Assembly (NCBI GenBank): GCA_017435025.1
Contig: JAFSFU010000323.1
Span: forward strand, 1-12,825
DNA length: 12,825 nucleotides
DNA from: Lachnospiraceae bacterium
GTDB lineage: Bacteria; Bacillota_A; Clostridia; Lachnospirales; Lachnospiraceae
Direction: 5' to 3'
Numbering within the stretch: the first letter of the stretch is position 1; each line of letters opens with the position of its first letter. Positions 5,294 through 12,548 of the stretch are shown piece after piece. The notes beneath the pieces were generated by a model. It saw only the letters and a list, made by a program, of their open reading frames with translations. It made no database searches and was not told the origin of the DNA. The translations under genes were made by a program, and so were the position numbers.

Positions 5294-7927
5294 ATGGAAA
5301 AATTAGTTTTAATCGATGGTCACAGTATTTTAAATCGTGCGTTTTATGGCGTGCCGAACCTTACGAATTCTGAAGGTCTGCATACCAATGCTGTTTATGG
5401 ATTTTTGAATATTCTATTTAAGCTGCTGGATGAGGAGAAGCCGGATTATCTGGCAGTTGCTTTTGATCTTAAAGCGCCGACCTTCCGCCATCAGATGTAT
5501 GATGCTTATAAAGGGACGAGAAAGCCTATGCCGGCGGAACTCCATGAACAGGTTCCTCTGATGAAGGAAGTCCTATCGGCGATGGGTGTCCCGATATTGA
5601 CAAAAGAGGGGTATGAGGCAGATGATGTTCTTGGCACTGCCGCAAAGAAGGCGCAGGCAGAGGGATATGAGGTGACGATCGTATCCGGCGATCGAGATCT
5701 TTTGCAGCTTGCAGATGAGCATATTAAGATCAGCATTCCAAAAACCAGCCGTGGAACAACCGAGGTGCATAATTATTATCCGGACGATGTTGCTCGGGAG
5801 TACCAGGTGACACCGACTCAGTTTATTGATGTGAAAGCGTTGATGGGCGATACTTCCGATAATATTCCGGGAGTTCCATCCATCGGAGAAAAGACAGCAA
5901 CCAATCTGATCGTACAGTTTGGAAGTCTTTCAAATGTATATGAGCATCTCGATCAGGTAAAACCGCCGCGTGCGAAAAAGTCGCTGGAAGAAAACAAAGA
6001 GCTGGCAGATATTTCCTATACCCTCGCAAAAATATGTATAGAAGCTCCGATTGATTTTATCCTTTCGGATGCAAAGATTGGAGATTTATATACGAAAGAG
6101 GCTTATGAGTTTATGAGCCGTATGGAGTTTAAGTCTATGCTTGCAAGATTTGGCGATCATGTGAAACGCGAGGAATCGGAGAAACATGAATTCAGGCTGA
6201 TCACAGATCTTGCAGAAGCGGAGACTCTGCTTTCCGATGCTGCGAAAGCAGATCATATTGGTGCACAGCTTTTGATCGATCAAGATAAGATTTCCGGTCT
6301 TGCTGTCTGCTGTCAGAAAGATCATGCTTTTGTAATCCCTGCATATGGTTTTCTGACAGAAGGTTATCTTGCAGAACAGATGGAGAAGCTCTGTAAAAAC
6401 GGTAATGTGTGGACTCTGGACCTCAAGAGTCAATTGCAGTTTATGAATCTTGGTTATGAATACGAAGTATACGATGCCGGTGTTGCTGCTTATCTCCTGA
6501 ATCCGCTGAAAGATTCCTATGGGTACGATGATCTGGCAAGAGACTATCTGTCAATGACGGTTCAGTCGAAGGCGGAGTTGATGAAAAAAGCCGGATTTGC
6601 AGAGTGTTATGAAAAAGATGAGAAAGCATTTCTGACTTGTGCCGGATATATGGCTATGGTGGCATATATGTCGGCCGATCCGTTGATGAAGAAATTGGAA
6701 TCAGAAGGAATGAGTGAACTCTATCTTTATATTGAACTGCCGTTTATCTATGCGTTGTTCCATATGGAAGAAGAAGGTATCGCTGTTAAAAAAGAAGAAC
6801 TGAAGGACTACGGAGAGAAGCTGAAAGAGAAAATTGCTGTTTTAGAAAAAGATATCTGGGAGATGACCGGATGCGAGTTCAATATCAATTCTCCAAAACA
6901 GTTGGGTGAGGTTCTTTTCGAAAAAATGCAGATAAAAGGCGGCAAGAAGACAAAGACTGGTTATTCTACCGCTGCCGACGTTCTTGAAAAACTGGCACCG
7001 GATTATCCGGTGATTCAGAAGATCCTTGAATATCGTCAGTACACAAAGCTGAATTCCACTTATGCAGAAGGTTTGGGCAGCTACATTGGACCGGATGGTC
7101 GCATCCACAGTCGGTTTAATCAGACGATCACTGCGACCGGCCGTCTTTCCAGTACTGAGCCGAATCTGCAGAACATCCCGGTTCGCATGGAGCTTGGACG
7201 TGCAATTCGAAAAGTATTCGTGCCGAAAGACGGATACGTATTTCTGGATGCAGACTATTCTCAGATTGAACTTCGTGTACTTGCCCATATGTCCGGCGAT
7301 GAACGTCTGATCGAAGCGTATCGCAGTGCGCAGGATATCCATGCGATCACTGCCTCACAGGTATTCCATGTACCGCTTCATGAAGTAACACCGTTGCTTC
7401 GAAGAAATGCAAAAGCAGTTAATTTTGGTATTGTCTATGGAATCAGCGCATTTGGACTCAGTGAAGATCTGAGTATTTCCAGAAAAGAAGCGCTTGATTA
7501 TATCAATCGCTATTTTGAGACATACCCACAGGTAAAAGAATTCCTGGATGGACTTGTTGAAAAGGCGAAAGAACAAGGATATGTAACTACCATGTTTGGA
7601 AGAAGACGTCCGGTGCCGGAACTGAAATCTGCGAATTTCATGCAGAGATCCTTTGGCGAACGTGTAGCTATGAATTCTCCGATCCAGGGTACTGCCGCTG
7701 ATATTATTAAGATTGCAATGATTCGCGTGGACAAGCGGCTGCGCGATGAAGGCCTGAGATCAAGACTGATTCTTCAGGTTCATGATGAGCTTCTGATCGA
7801 GACAGCGATAGAAGAGCTGGAGCAGGTACGCAAGATTCTTACGGATGAGATGAGCAATGCAGCAGATCTGGCAGTGGATCTGGAAGTAGATGTTCATGAT
7901 GGAAAGAGCTGGTTTGAGGCAAAATAA
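5294..7927 (+). CDS. polA: DNA polymerase I
   Basis: This 877-residue enzyme fills gaps and removes RNA primers in lagging-strand synthesis and excision repair. Residues 1 to about 290 are the 5' nuclease, with metal-binding acidic residues in LIDGH (D8), AFD (D58), YEADD (D110/D111), SGDRD (D133/D135) and MGDTSDN (D186/D189), followed by the helix-hairpin-helix region. About 300-470 is a 3'-5' exonuclease-like fold lacking the DxE of motif I (LLIDQDK instead), so proofreading is predicted absent, as in Bacillus and Thermus PolA. The polymerase domain runs from about 475: motif A DADYSQIELR (D654), motif B RRNAKAVNFGIVYG (K707) and motif C QVHDE (D831). The ATG at 5294 is preferred because AGGAG (5284-5288) overlaps an alternative GTG at 5288. 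It overlaps no gene and lies 8 bases after the zinc-finger gene. Confidence 0.97.
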   Translation: MEKLVLIDGHSILNRAFYGVPNLTNSEGLHTNAVYGFLNILFKLLDEEKPDYLAVAFDLKAPTFRHQMYDAYKGTRKPMPAELHEQVPLMKEVLSAMGVPILTKEGYEADDVLGTAAKKAQAEGYEVTIVSGDRDLLQLADEHIKISIPKTSRGTTEVHNYYPDDVAREYQVTPTQFIDVKALMGDTSDNIPGVPSIGEKTATNLIVQFGSLSNVYEHLDQVKPPRAKKSLEENKELADISYTLAKICIEAPIDFILSDAKIGDLYTKEAYEFMSRMEFKSMLARFGDHVKREESEKHEFRLITDLAEAETLLSDAAKADHIGAQLLIDQDKISGLAVCCQKDHAFVIPAYGFLTEGYLAEQMEKLCKNGNVWTLDLKSQLQFMNLGYEYEVYDAGVAAYLLNPLKDSYGYDDLARDYLSMTVQSKAELMKKAGFAECYEKDEKAFLTCAGYMAMVAYMSADPLMKKLESEGMSELYLYIELPFIYALFHMEEEGIAVKKEELKDYGEKLKEKIAVLEKDIWEMTGCEFNINSPKQLGEVLFEKMQIKGGKKTKTGYSTAADVLEKLAPDYPVIQKILEYRQYTKLNSTYAEGLGSYIGPDGRIHSRFNQTITATGRLSSTEPNLQNIPVRMELGRAIRKVFVPKDGYVFLDADYSQIELRVLAHMSGDERLIEAYRSAQDIHAITASQVFHVPLHEVTPLLRRNAKAVNFGIVYGISAFGLSEDLSISRKEALDYINRYFETYPQVKEFLDGLVEKAKEQGYVTTMFGRRRPVPELKSANFMQRSFGERVAMNSPIQGTAADIIKIAMIRVDKRLRDEGLRSRLILQVHDELLIETAIEELEQVRKILTDEMSNAADLAVDLEVDVHDGKSWFEAK

Positions 7928-7949
7928 AATTTTATAGAGATGAAACAGT

Positions 7950-8543
7950 ATGAAGAATAAAAAAATCATTGGGATCACGGGCGGTGTAGGTGCAGGTAAG
8001 AGCAGTGTCCTTGCGATTCTGAAAAATAGATTTGGAGCGAGAGTGATCCTGGCCGATCTGGTTGCCCATGATCTGATGGAACCGGGAACAGTTGGATTGG
8101 CGAAAGTGGTGCAGGCTCTGGGTAATTCCTTTATTAGTGAGGATGGAACGGTAGATCGTAAAGCGCTGGCTGAACTTATATTTCACAATGCAGAAGCGCT
8201 CAATACGATGAATTCCATCATTCACCCGTTGGTATGGGAATGGATTGAACAGGAAGCACGTGCATGTGACGAGCCATTCGTTATCGTTGAGGCGGCAGTG
8301 TTTGACACAGCTCCGATCGGATTGTTTGATGAAATCTGGTATGTGTATGCCGCGGAAGAAACGAGGATTGAGAGACTTATGGTGAGTCGCGGATATACCA
8401 GAGAAAAATGTGAGAGTATTATGAAAAAACAGGATTCTGATCATGAGTTTAGAAAGCGATGCAGTTTTGTGATCGACAACAATGGATCAGAAGAGGAGAC
8501 AGAGAAGCAATTGGAGGAAAAACTGGGACATGAGATTTGTTAG
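7950..8543 (+). CDS. coaE: Dephospho-CoA kinase
   Basis: This 197-residue enzyme phosphorylates the 3'-hydroxyl of dephospho-CoA with ATP, the final step of coenzyme A synthesis in the cytoplasm. The P-loop is TGGVGAGKS (10-18), followed by the substrate-binding segment LADLVAH (D36, H40), a central VVEAAVFD-like strand (IVEAAVFDTAP), the RGYTREKCESIMKKQ lid region with Arg residues, and the late FVIDNNGS strand typical of the family. Length is normal. No strong ribosome binding site precedes the ATG (only a weak AGAGA), so translation may depend on coupling to polA, which ends 22 bases upstream. The 3' end overlaps the next gene by 14 bases. Confidence 0.95.
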   Translation: MKNKKIIGITGGVGAGKSSVLAILKNRFGARVILADLVAHDLMEPGTVGLAKVVQALGNSFISEDGTVDRKALAELIFHNAEALNTMNSIIHPLVWEWIEQEARACDEPFVIVEAAVFDTAPIGLFDEIWYVYAAEETRIERLMVSRGYTREKCESIMKKQDSDHEFRKRCSFVIDNNGSEEETEKQLEEKLGHEIC

Positions 8544-9327
8544 TATTGCCAGTGGAAGCAGTGGTAACTGTATTTACACCGGCACCGATCAGACCCATAT
8601 TCTGGTAGATGCAGGAATCAGCGCAAAGAGGATTGAAAAAGGATTGTTTGAGGTTGGTCTGAAACCATCTGAGTTATCGGCAATCTGTATCACACATGAA
8701 CATTCGGATCATATCAAAGGCCTCGGAGTTTTGGCAAGAAAATATGAGATTCCGATTTACGGAACGCAGGGCACCATAGACGAAATACGGAAGGTAAAAA
8801 GTCTGGGAGAATACCCGGAAGAACTTTTGCATACAGTTTTGCCTGATGCAGGTCTGACAATTGGAGATATGGAGATCATGCCGTTCCACATTGATCATGA
8901 TGCGGCAGACCCTGTGGCATATCGTGTGCAGAGCGGTGGAAAGTCGGTGGCGGTTGCCACAGACCTTGGTCATTTTAATCAGTATACTATAGACCATCTA
9001 CTGGACCTGGATGCAGTTTTGCTTGAGTCCAACCATGATATCCGTATGTTGGAAACCGGTCCATATCCATATTATTTAAAGCGAAGAATCCTTGGAGATT
9101 ACGGTCATCTTTCCAATGAGAATGCCGGACGATTGCTGAATTGTATTTTAAATGACAAACTGAAACATATTCTTCTGGGCCATCTGAGCAAGGAGAATAA
9201 CCTGCCGGAACTGGCCTTTGAAACTGTACGACTGGAAGTGGATATGGGTGATTGCCCGTATCAGTCTACGGATTTCCATATGACCGTTGCATCCCGCGAC
9301 GAAATGTCGGAGATCATCACCATATAG
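8530..9327 (+). CDS. yycJ: YycJ/WalJ-type metallo-beta-lactamase-fold hydrolase
   Basis: This 265-residue cytoplasmic protein has a metallo-beta-lactamase fold. It begins MRFVSIASGSSGN, the characteristic start of the YycJ (WalJ) family, and holds the metal-binding THEHSDH (H56, H58, D60, H61), then GLGVLARKYEIPIYG, an aspartate in VATDLGH, and a late ILLGHLS histidine. Family members are thought to be DNA exonucleases linked to mismatch repair or to coordinating division and replication; the substrate here is inferred. The start at 8530 is chosen because the family sequence begins there and GGAGG lies upstream at 8513-8517, though 12 bases away, which is long. An in-frame ATG at 8482 would add 16 residues translated from coaE sequence and is unlikely. 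It overlaps coaE by 14 bases, and the next gene starts 8 bases after it. Confidence 0.9.
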   Translation: MRFVSIASGSSGNCIYTGTDQTHILVDAGISAKRIEKGLFEVGLKPSELSAICITHEHSDHIKGLGVLARKYEIPIYGTQGTIDEIRKVKSLGEYPEELLHTVLPDAGLTIGDMEIMPFHIDHDAADPVAYRVQSGGKSVAVATDLGHFNQYTIDHLLDLDAVLLESNHDIRMLETGPYPYYLKRRILGDYGHLSNENAGRLLNCILNDKLKHILLGHLSKENNLPELAFETVRLEVDMGDCPYQSTDFHMTVASRDEMSEIITI

Positions 9328-9335
9328 GAGGTGCC

Positions 9336-9974
9336 ATGAGAATTTTTTTGATTAGACACGGAAGACAAAACAGTCCGCTTTGCAACGTAAATGTACCGTT
9401 GGCAGAGGAAGGGCGACGCCAGGCAGAACTTTTAGGTGAACGATTGCTGCAGGAACAGATTGAGGCTGTATGGTCCAGTGATCTGATCCGAGCAGTTGAA
9501 ACGGCGGATATTATCAATGAAAAACTTCATGTGCCAAGAGAGATCCGCAGCGGAATCCGTGAGATTTCTTTTGGTGATATGGAAGGTCTTTCGGATGAGG
9601 TGATCGCAGATCGATTTGAGGATTTCCTTCGTGAGCGTTCCCGAATGGAAAAAGATATGGCATATCCGGGCGGTGAGTGCTCCGGTGATGTTGTTCTTCG
9701 TGCCAATGCGGTAATGAAAGAGATTATCGAACGCGGATATGAGAATGTTGCGGTTGTGACTCATGGCGGTGTGATCCGCAGCCTTGTTGCGTATTATCTT
9801 GGTATGGATCTGGCGAGAACGCAGCTGTTGGGAGCTCACCTGGAGAATACCGGAATTACAGAGTTATGGGTGAGAAAATCGGATGGCCGTGTTTCGTTGA
9901 ATCGATTCAATGATGCGGCTCATCTGGAGAGCGCCCCAGAGTTGTTAAGACGTGGATGGAGAGGAAAGAAATAA
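9336..9974 (+). CDS. Histidine phosphatase family protein
   Basis: This 212-residue protein belongs to the phosphoglycerate mutase-like histidine phosphatase superfamily. The catalytic histidine is H8 in IRHGRQN, with R7, then R52 in SSDLIRAVETA, the acid/base glutamate E83 in FGDMEG, and the second catalytic histidine H143 in VVTHGGVIRS. The family covers alpha-ribazole phosphatases, phosphoglycerate mutases and sugar or nucleotide phosphatases, and sequence alone does not choose between them; no cobalamin gene is nearby to support alpha-ribazole. TAGGAGGT (9325-9332) overlaps the stop of the previous gene and lies 3 bases before the ATG at 9336. The stop codon overlaps the next start as TAATG, so the two are probably co-translated. 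Confidence 0.9.
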   Translation: MRIFLIRHGRQNSPLCNVNVPLAEEGRRQAELLGERLLQEQIEAVWSSDLIRAVETADIINEKLHVPREIRSGIREISFGDMEGLSDEVIADRFEDFLRERSRMEKDMAYPGGECSGDVVLRANAVMKEIIERGYENVAVVTHGGVIRSLVAYYLGMDLARTQLLGAHLENTGITELWVRKSDGRVSLNRFNDAAHLESAPELLRRGWRGKK

Positions 9975-11152
9975 TGGAACGAAACGAAGTGCGTGAAGTT
10001 TTACATAAATTTCTGAAAGAACAGCCAATCAGTGCGGTTTTCAGCGGTCAGGTGGAAAAGAATGATTTCTTGAAAGTAAAAATTCGTCCTGTCCTTTCCG
10101 GGGACCGTATTCGGATTCAGGCGGAAGAGTTCCGCGGGAAACAGGCGTTTCACAAAAATCTTGGAGTAGAAGAAGCTGCAAGTTATATGGAAAATCTTCT
10201 GGACGGAGTATTTAAACAGGCACAGTTGGAGACACAAAACTGGTCCGGACAGATTCTTGTCAGTAAGAAGGGCAAAGCTTCGGTGAAGGTGAAACGTAAG
10301 ATGACAGCTTCTGATGGGAAGAATGCCAATGCGCAGGAGGCCGCATGGAAACAGGGATTGACCCACAATCGTAAAAAGAAATATATTCTGGAGGAGGGAA
10401 TCGCGGTTCCTTTTCTTGTGGATCTTGGTGTTCAGACAAAGGATGGAAGGATTGTCAATTCCAGATATGATAAGTTCCGTCAGATCAATCGTTTCCTTGA
10501 GTTTATCGAAGACATTTTGCCGAGACTCGAGAAGGAGCGTGAGTCTGTCATCATTGATTTTGGCTGTGGAAAATCCTACCTGACGTTTGCTATGTATTAC
10601 TATCTGCATGAACTGAAGGGGTATCCGGTGAAGATCATCGGTTTGGACCTAAAAGAAGATGTGATCAATAACTGCAACGATCTGGCTAAAAAGTATGGAT
10701 ATGAGAAACTGACATTCCTGACCGGTGATATTGCTTCGTATGATGGAGTTGACCAGGTGGACATGGTTGTAACCCTTCATGCCTGTGATCTGGCAACGGA
10801 TTATGCGCTGGAAAAAGCAGTACGTTGGGGGGCAAGGGTAATTCTTTCCGTTCCGTGCTGCCAGCATGAACTGAACGGTCAGATGAAGAATGATCTTCTC
10901 CAGCCGATCTTCCAGTATGGAATCATCAAAGAGCGCGTTGCGGCATTGTTTACGGATGCGATGCGTGCACAGATTTTAGAGTCTGTGGGATACCGGACTC
11001 AGATCCTAGAGTTCATCGATATGGAACACACACCCAAGAATATTCTGATCCGTGCGGTAAAACAGGGTGGACCGAAAAATAATAAAAAAGAGCTGGAAGC
11101 AATTATGGATGAACTCCACATTGAACCAACTCTATATAAACTGTTGAATTAG
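9974..11152 (+). CDS. Class I SAM-dependent methyltransferase (Methyltransf_32-like), substrate unknown
   Basis: This 392-residue protein has a SAM-binding Rossmann domain from about 190. Motif I is DFGCGKSYLTF (195-205), the acidic ribose-binding residue lies in GLDLKED (D225), an acidic residue in TGDIASYD is near 252, then LHACDLATDYAL (268-279), VPCCQHEL (293-300) and a late EHTPKN (351-356). The HACD/PCCQHE pattern fits the Methyltransf_32 (PF13679) group, which includes eukaryotic METTL25- and GSTCD-related proteins. Residues 1 to about 185 are a separate N-terminal region with a basic LTHNRKKKY segment (129-137) and YDKFRQINRFLEF (165-177), which could bind nucleic acid. An RNA target is likely but unproven. 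The start overlaps the upstream stop as TAATG; a run GAGAGGAAAG upstream serves as ribosome binding site. The last base pairs overlap the convergent tmcAL. Confidence 0.85.
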   Translation: MERNEVREVLHKFLKEQPISAVFSGQVEKNDFLKVKIRPVLSGDRIRIQAEEFRGKQAFHKNLGVEEAASYMENLLDGVFKQAQLETQNWSGQILVSKKGKASVKVKRKMTASDGKNANAQEAAWKQGLTHNRKKKYILEEGIAVPFLVDLGVQTKDGRIVNSRYDKFRQINRFLEFIEDILPRLEKERESVIIDFGCGKSYLTFAMYYYLHELKGYPVKIIGLDLKEDVINNCNDLAKKYGYEKLTFLTGDIASYDGVDQVDMVVTLHACDLATDYALEKAVRWGARVILSVPCCQHELNGQMKNDLLQPIFQYGIIKERVAALFTDAMRAQILESVGYRTQILEFIDMEHTPKNILIRAVKQGGPKNNKKELEAIMDELHIEPTLYKLLN

Positions 11153-12354
11153 ATGATAATAACAGACCGGGTATATTCGTTTCGAACGGATTGCCCGGTT
11201 TTTGTTTGCTGCACCATTCGATAGATATCGGCGCACTGAACATGCTTTTCAAACAATGAAAAAGCATCAGTGGTTAAATAGGAGGAGGCCGCAGCTGTTT
11301 TCGTGATGATCGGTACGGCTGCATTCTTTTTCATTGAAGAAAGAAGAGGAGAGGCGTCCTTTTTAAAACCAAGAATGCGAATCCATGGAGCTGAGTTCAT
11401 CTGCTTATAGCGTTCGGTTTCCTCTTTCGTAATTTGAAGCATCACATTCAGAAGACATCGATTCACTCTGGTATAGGTATATTGTCGGTCTTTTCTCTCG
11501 GACACAAGATCACTGGCATTTGAAAAGTTCCGGCGTTCGTGGAATAGTTTTCGTGACAGATCGTCCGGCATACCGGAAATCATTGCCAGATCCTCTTTCG
11601 TAGCGCGTAGAATCCGATCGTTTATCAGCAGAGAAAAATCGTCGAAGGTTACTGGTGGACATTGTTCCTGTTGAAGAGAATCGAAAAACTCTGTGGGCAT
11701 GATCTGATCCAGGAACTTCCAATCGCGATTCAGAATGGCTTTTCTCGCTGCTGTGGCAGATGCAAAAGAACCAAGAGATTCTTCACTGTGATATCCGGGG
11801 TCTGTTCGTTGAATTGTAACCGGCTTCATAGAAGCGTGGAGGCGGCGGATGGACTTCATATACTCAATAGACAAAATATCATTTGGAGAAGAAGGGATAT
11901 CTGCAAGGTCTCTATATGCTTCTGCTCTGGCTTGTGGCCAGGAAAGTCCGGCCTTTAAACCATTTTTTATTTTATCAGAGATTTCGGCAGATTCATGCTC
12001 CAGAATATCCGTGTGCCGCATTAACTGTTCTAAGTCTCCGGATTCGCTGCCAAAGCAGAGATGATCACAGACACCTGTGGAGTTGAGGATACTGACACCA
12101 CAGTCCGAAAAGTCAGGGGCAGCGGATACGGATCCGAACACAGGCATTTCCAGGACAAGATCAGCACCGGACATAAGAGCTGCGCGCGCACGCATATACT
12201 TTGAGTATATTGCAGGCGTACCGCGCTGGGTATAGTCGCCGCTCATGATCACAATGACATAATCGGCGCCGGTAATCTCTCTGGATTTAGCGATATGGTA
12301 TTTATGACCATTATGAAATGGGTTATATTCTGCGATGATACCAGTCACTGTCAT
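11149..12354 (-). CDS. tmcAL: tRNA(Met) cytidine acetate ligase
   Basis: This 401-residue enzyme (formerly YlbM/DUF795) activates acetate with ATP and forms N4-acetylcytidine at the wobble base of elongator tRNA-Met. The nucleotidyltransferase HxGH motif is FHNGH (H14, H17) in GIIAEYNPFHNGHKYHI. It is followed by MSGDYTQRGTPAIYSKYMRA (38-57), DLVLEMP (65-71) and FGSES (101-105), and later NDILSIEYMKS, all in the expected order. AGGAGG (plus-strand 12364-12369) lies 9 bases before the ATG at 12354. The gene converges on the methyltransferase gene; the stop codons overlap by three bases (11150-11151 shared, 11149-11152 overall). The C-terminal residues 383-397 are encoded by DNA that on the other strand forms the operon terminator. 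No clear terminator is visible for tmcAL itself. Confidence 0.94.
   Translation of the reverse strand: MTVTGIIAEYNPFHNGHKYHIAKSREITGADYVIVIMSGDYTQRGTPAIYSKYMRARAALMSGADLVLEMPVFGSVSAAPDFSDCGVSILNSTGVCDHLCFGSESGDLEQLMRHTDILEHESAEISDKIKNGLKAGLSWPQARAEAYRDLADIPSSPNDILSIEYMKSIRRLHASMKPVTIQRTDPGYHSEESLGSFASATAARKAILNRDWKFLDQIMPTEFFDSLQQEQCPPVTFDDFSLLINDRILRATKEDLAMISGMPDDLSRKLFHERRNFSNASDLVSERKDRQYTYTRVNRCLLNVMLQITKEETERYKQMNSAPWIRILGFKKDASPLLSSMKKNAAVPIITKTAAASSYLTTDAFSLFEKHVQCADIYRMVQQTKTGQSVRNEYTRSVIII
11166..11207 (+). terminator. Intrinsic terminator of the polA operon, inside tmcAL
   Basis: ACCGGG (11166-11171) pairs with CCCGGT (11194-11199), and inside it ATTCGTT (11175-11181) pairs with AACGGAT (11185-11191). 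TTTTTGTTT follows on the plus strand. It lies 13 bases after the methyltransferase stop and within the 3' coding part of tmcAL on the opposite strand. On the minus strand no T run follows, so it should act in the plus direction only. Confidence 0.82.
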
Positions 12355-12410
12355 AGTCTGATTCCTCCTGCGAATCTTTGCCTGCCGATTCTGTATCTAT
12401 TCTTAGAAAG

Positions 12411-12429
12411 TTTACAAAATTCATGTAAA
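12411..12429. promoter_or_regulatory. Inverted repeat at the tmcAL start site
   Basis: TTTACA (12411-12416), 7 bases, then TGTAAA (12424-12429) form a perfect 6-base inverted repeat directly downstream of the tmcAL -10 box. A perfect 12-base palindrome, ATACTATAGTAT (12429-12440), abuts it and contains the -10 box. Function as an operator is inferred from position and symmetry. Confidence 0.35.
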
Positions 12430-12430
12430 T

Positions 12431-12459
12431 ACTATAGTATAAATGAAAGTTTTGTGCAA
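12431..12459 (-). promoter_or_regulatory. Promoter of tmcAL
   Basis: On the minus strand TTGCAC (12459-12454) and TATAGT (12436-12431) are separated by 17 bases. The start would be near 12424, leaving a leader of about 70 bases. Confidence 0.65.
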
Positions 12460-12466
12460 GATTAAA

Positions 12467-12495
12467 TTGTTATCTGTTAAAAAGTGTGATATACT
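12467..12495 (+). promoter_or_regulatory. Promoter of the c-di-AMP receptor gene
   Basis: TTGTTA (12467-12472) and TATACT (12490-12495) are separated by 17 bases. It is back to back with the tmcAL promoter, with only 7 bases between the two -35 boxes. The start would be near 12502, about 47 bases before the ATG. Confidence 0.65.
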
Positions 12496-12548
12496 TTTAT
12501 ACAAAGTATCAAATTATAGAATAGTTGATGAACGAAAGGAATGATTCT

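Noticed and set aside
7932..8444. A 170-codon open frame on the minus strand opposite coaE
   Set aside because: It is fully antisense to a well-recognised dephospho-CoA kinase and shows no domain.
11050..11110. Minus-strand terminator for tmcAL at an A-rich run in the methyltransferase gene
   Set aside because: The T run on the minus strand is good, but the hairpin before it is only about five pairs around a long loop, too weak to call.
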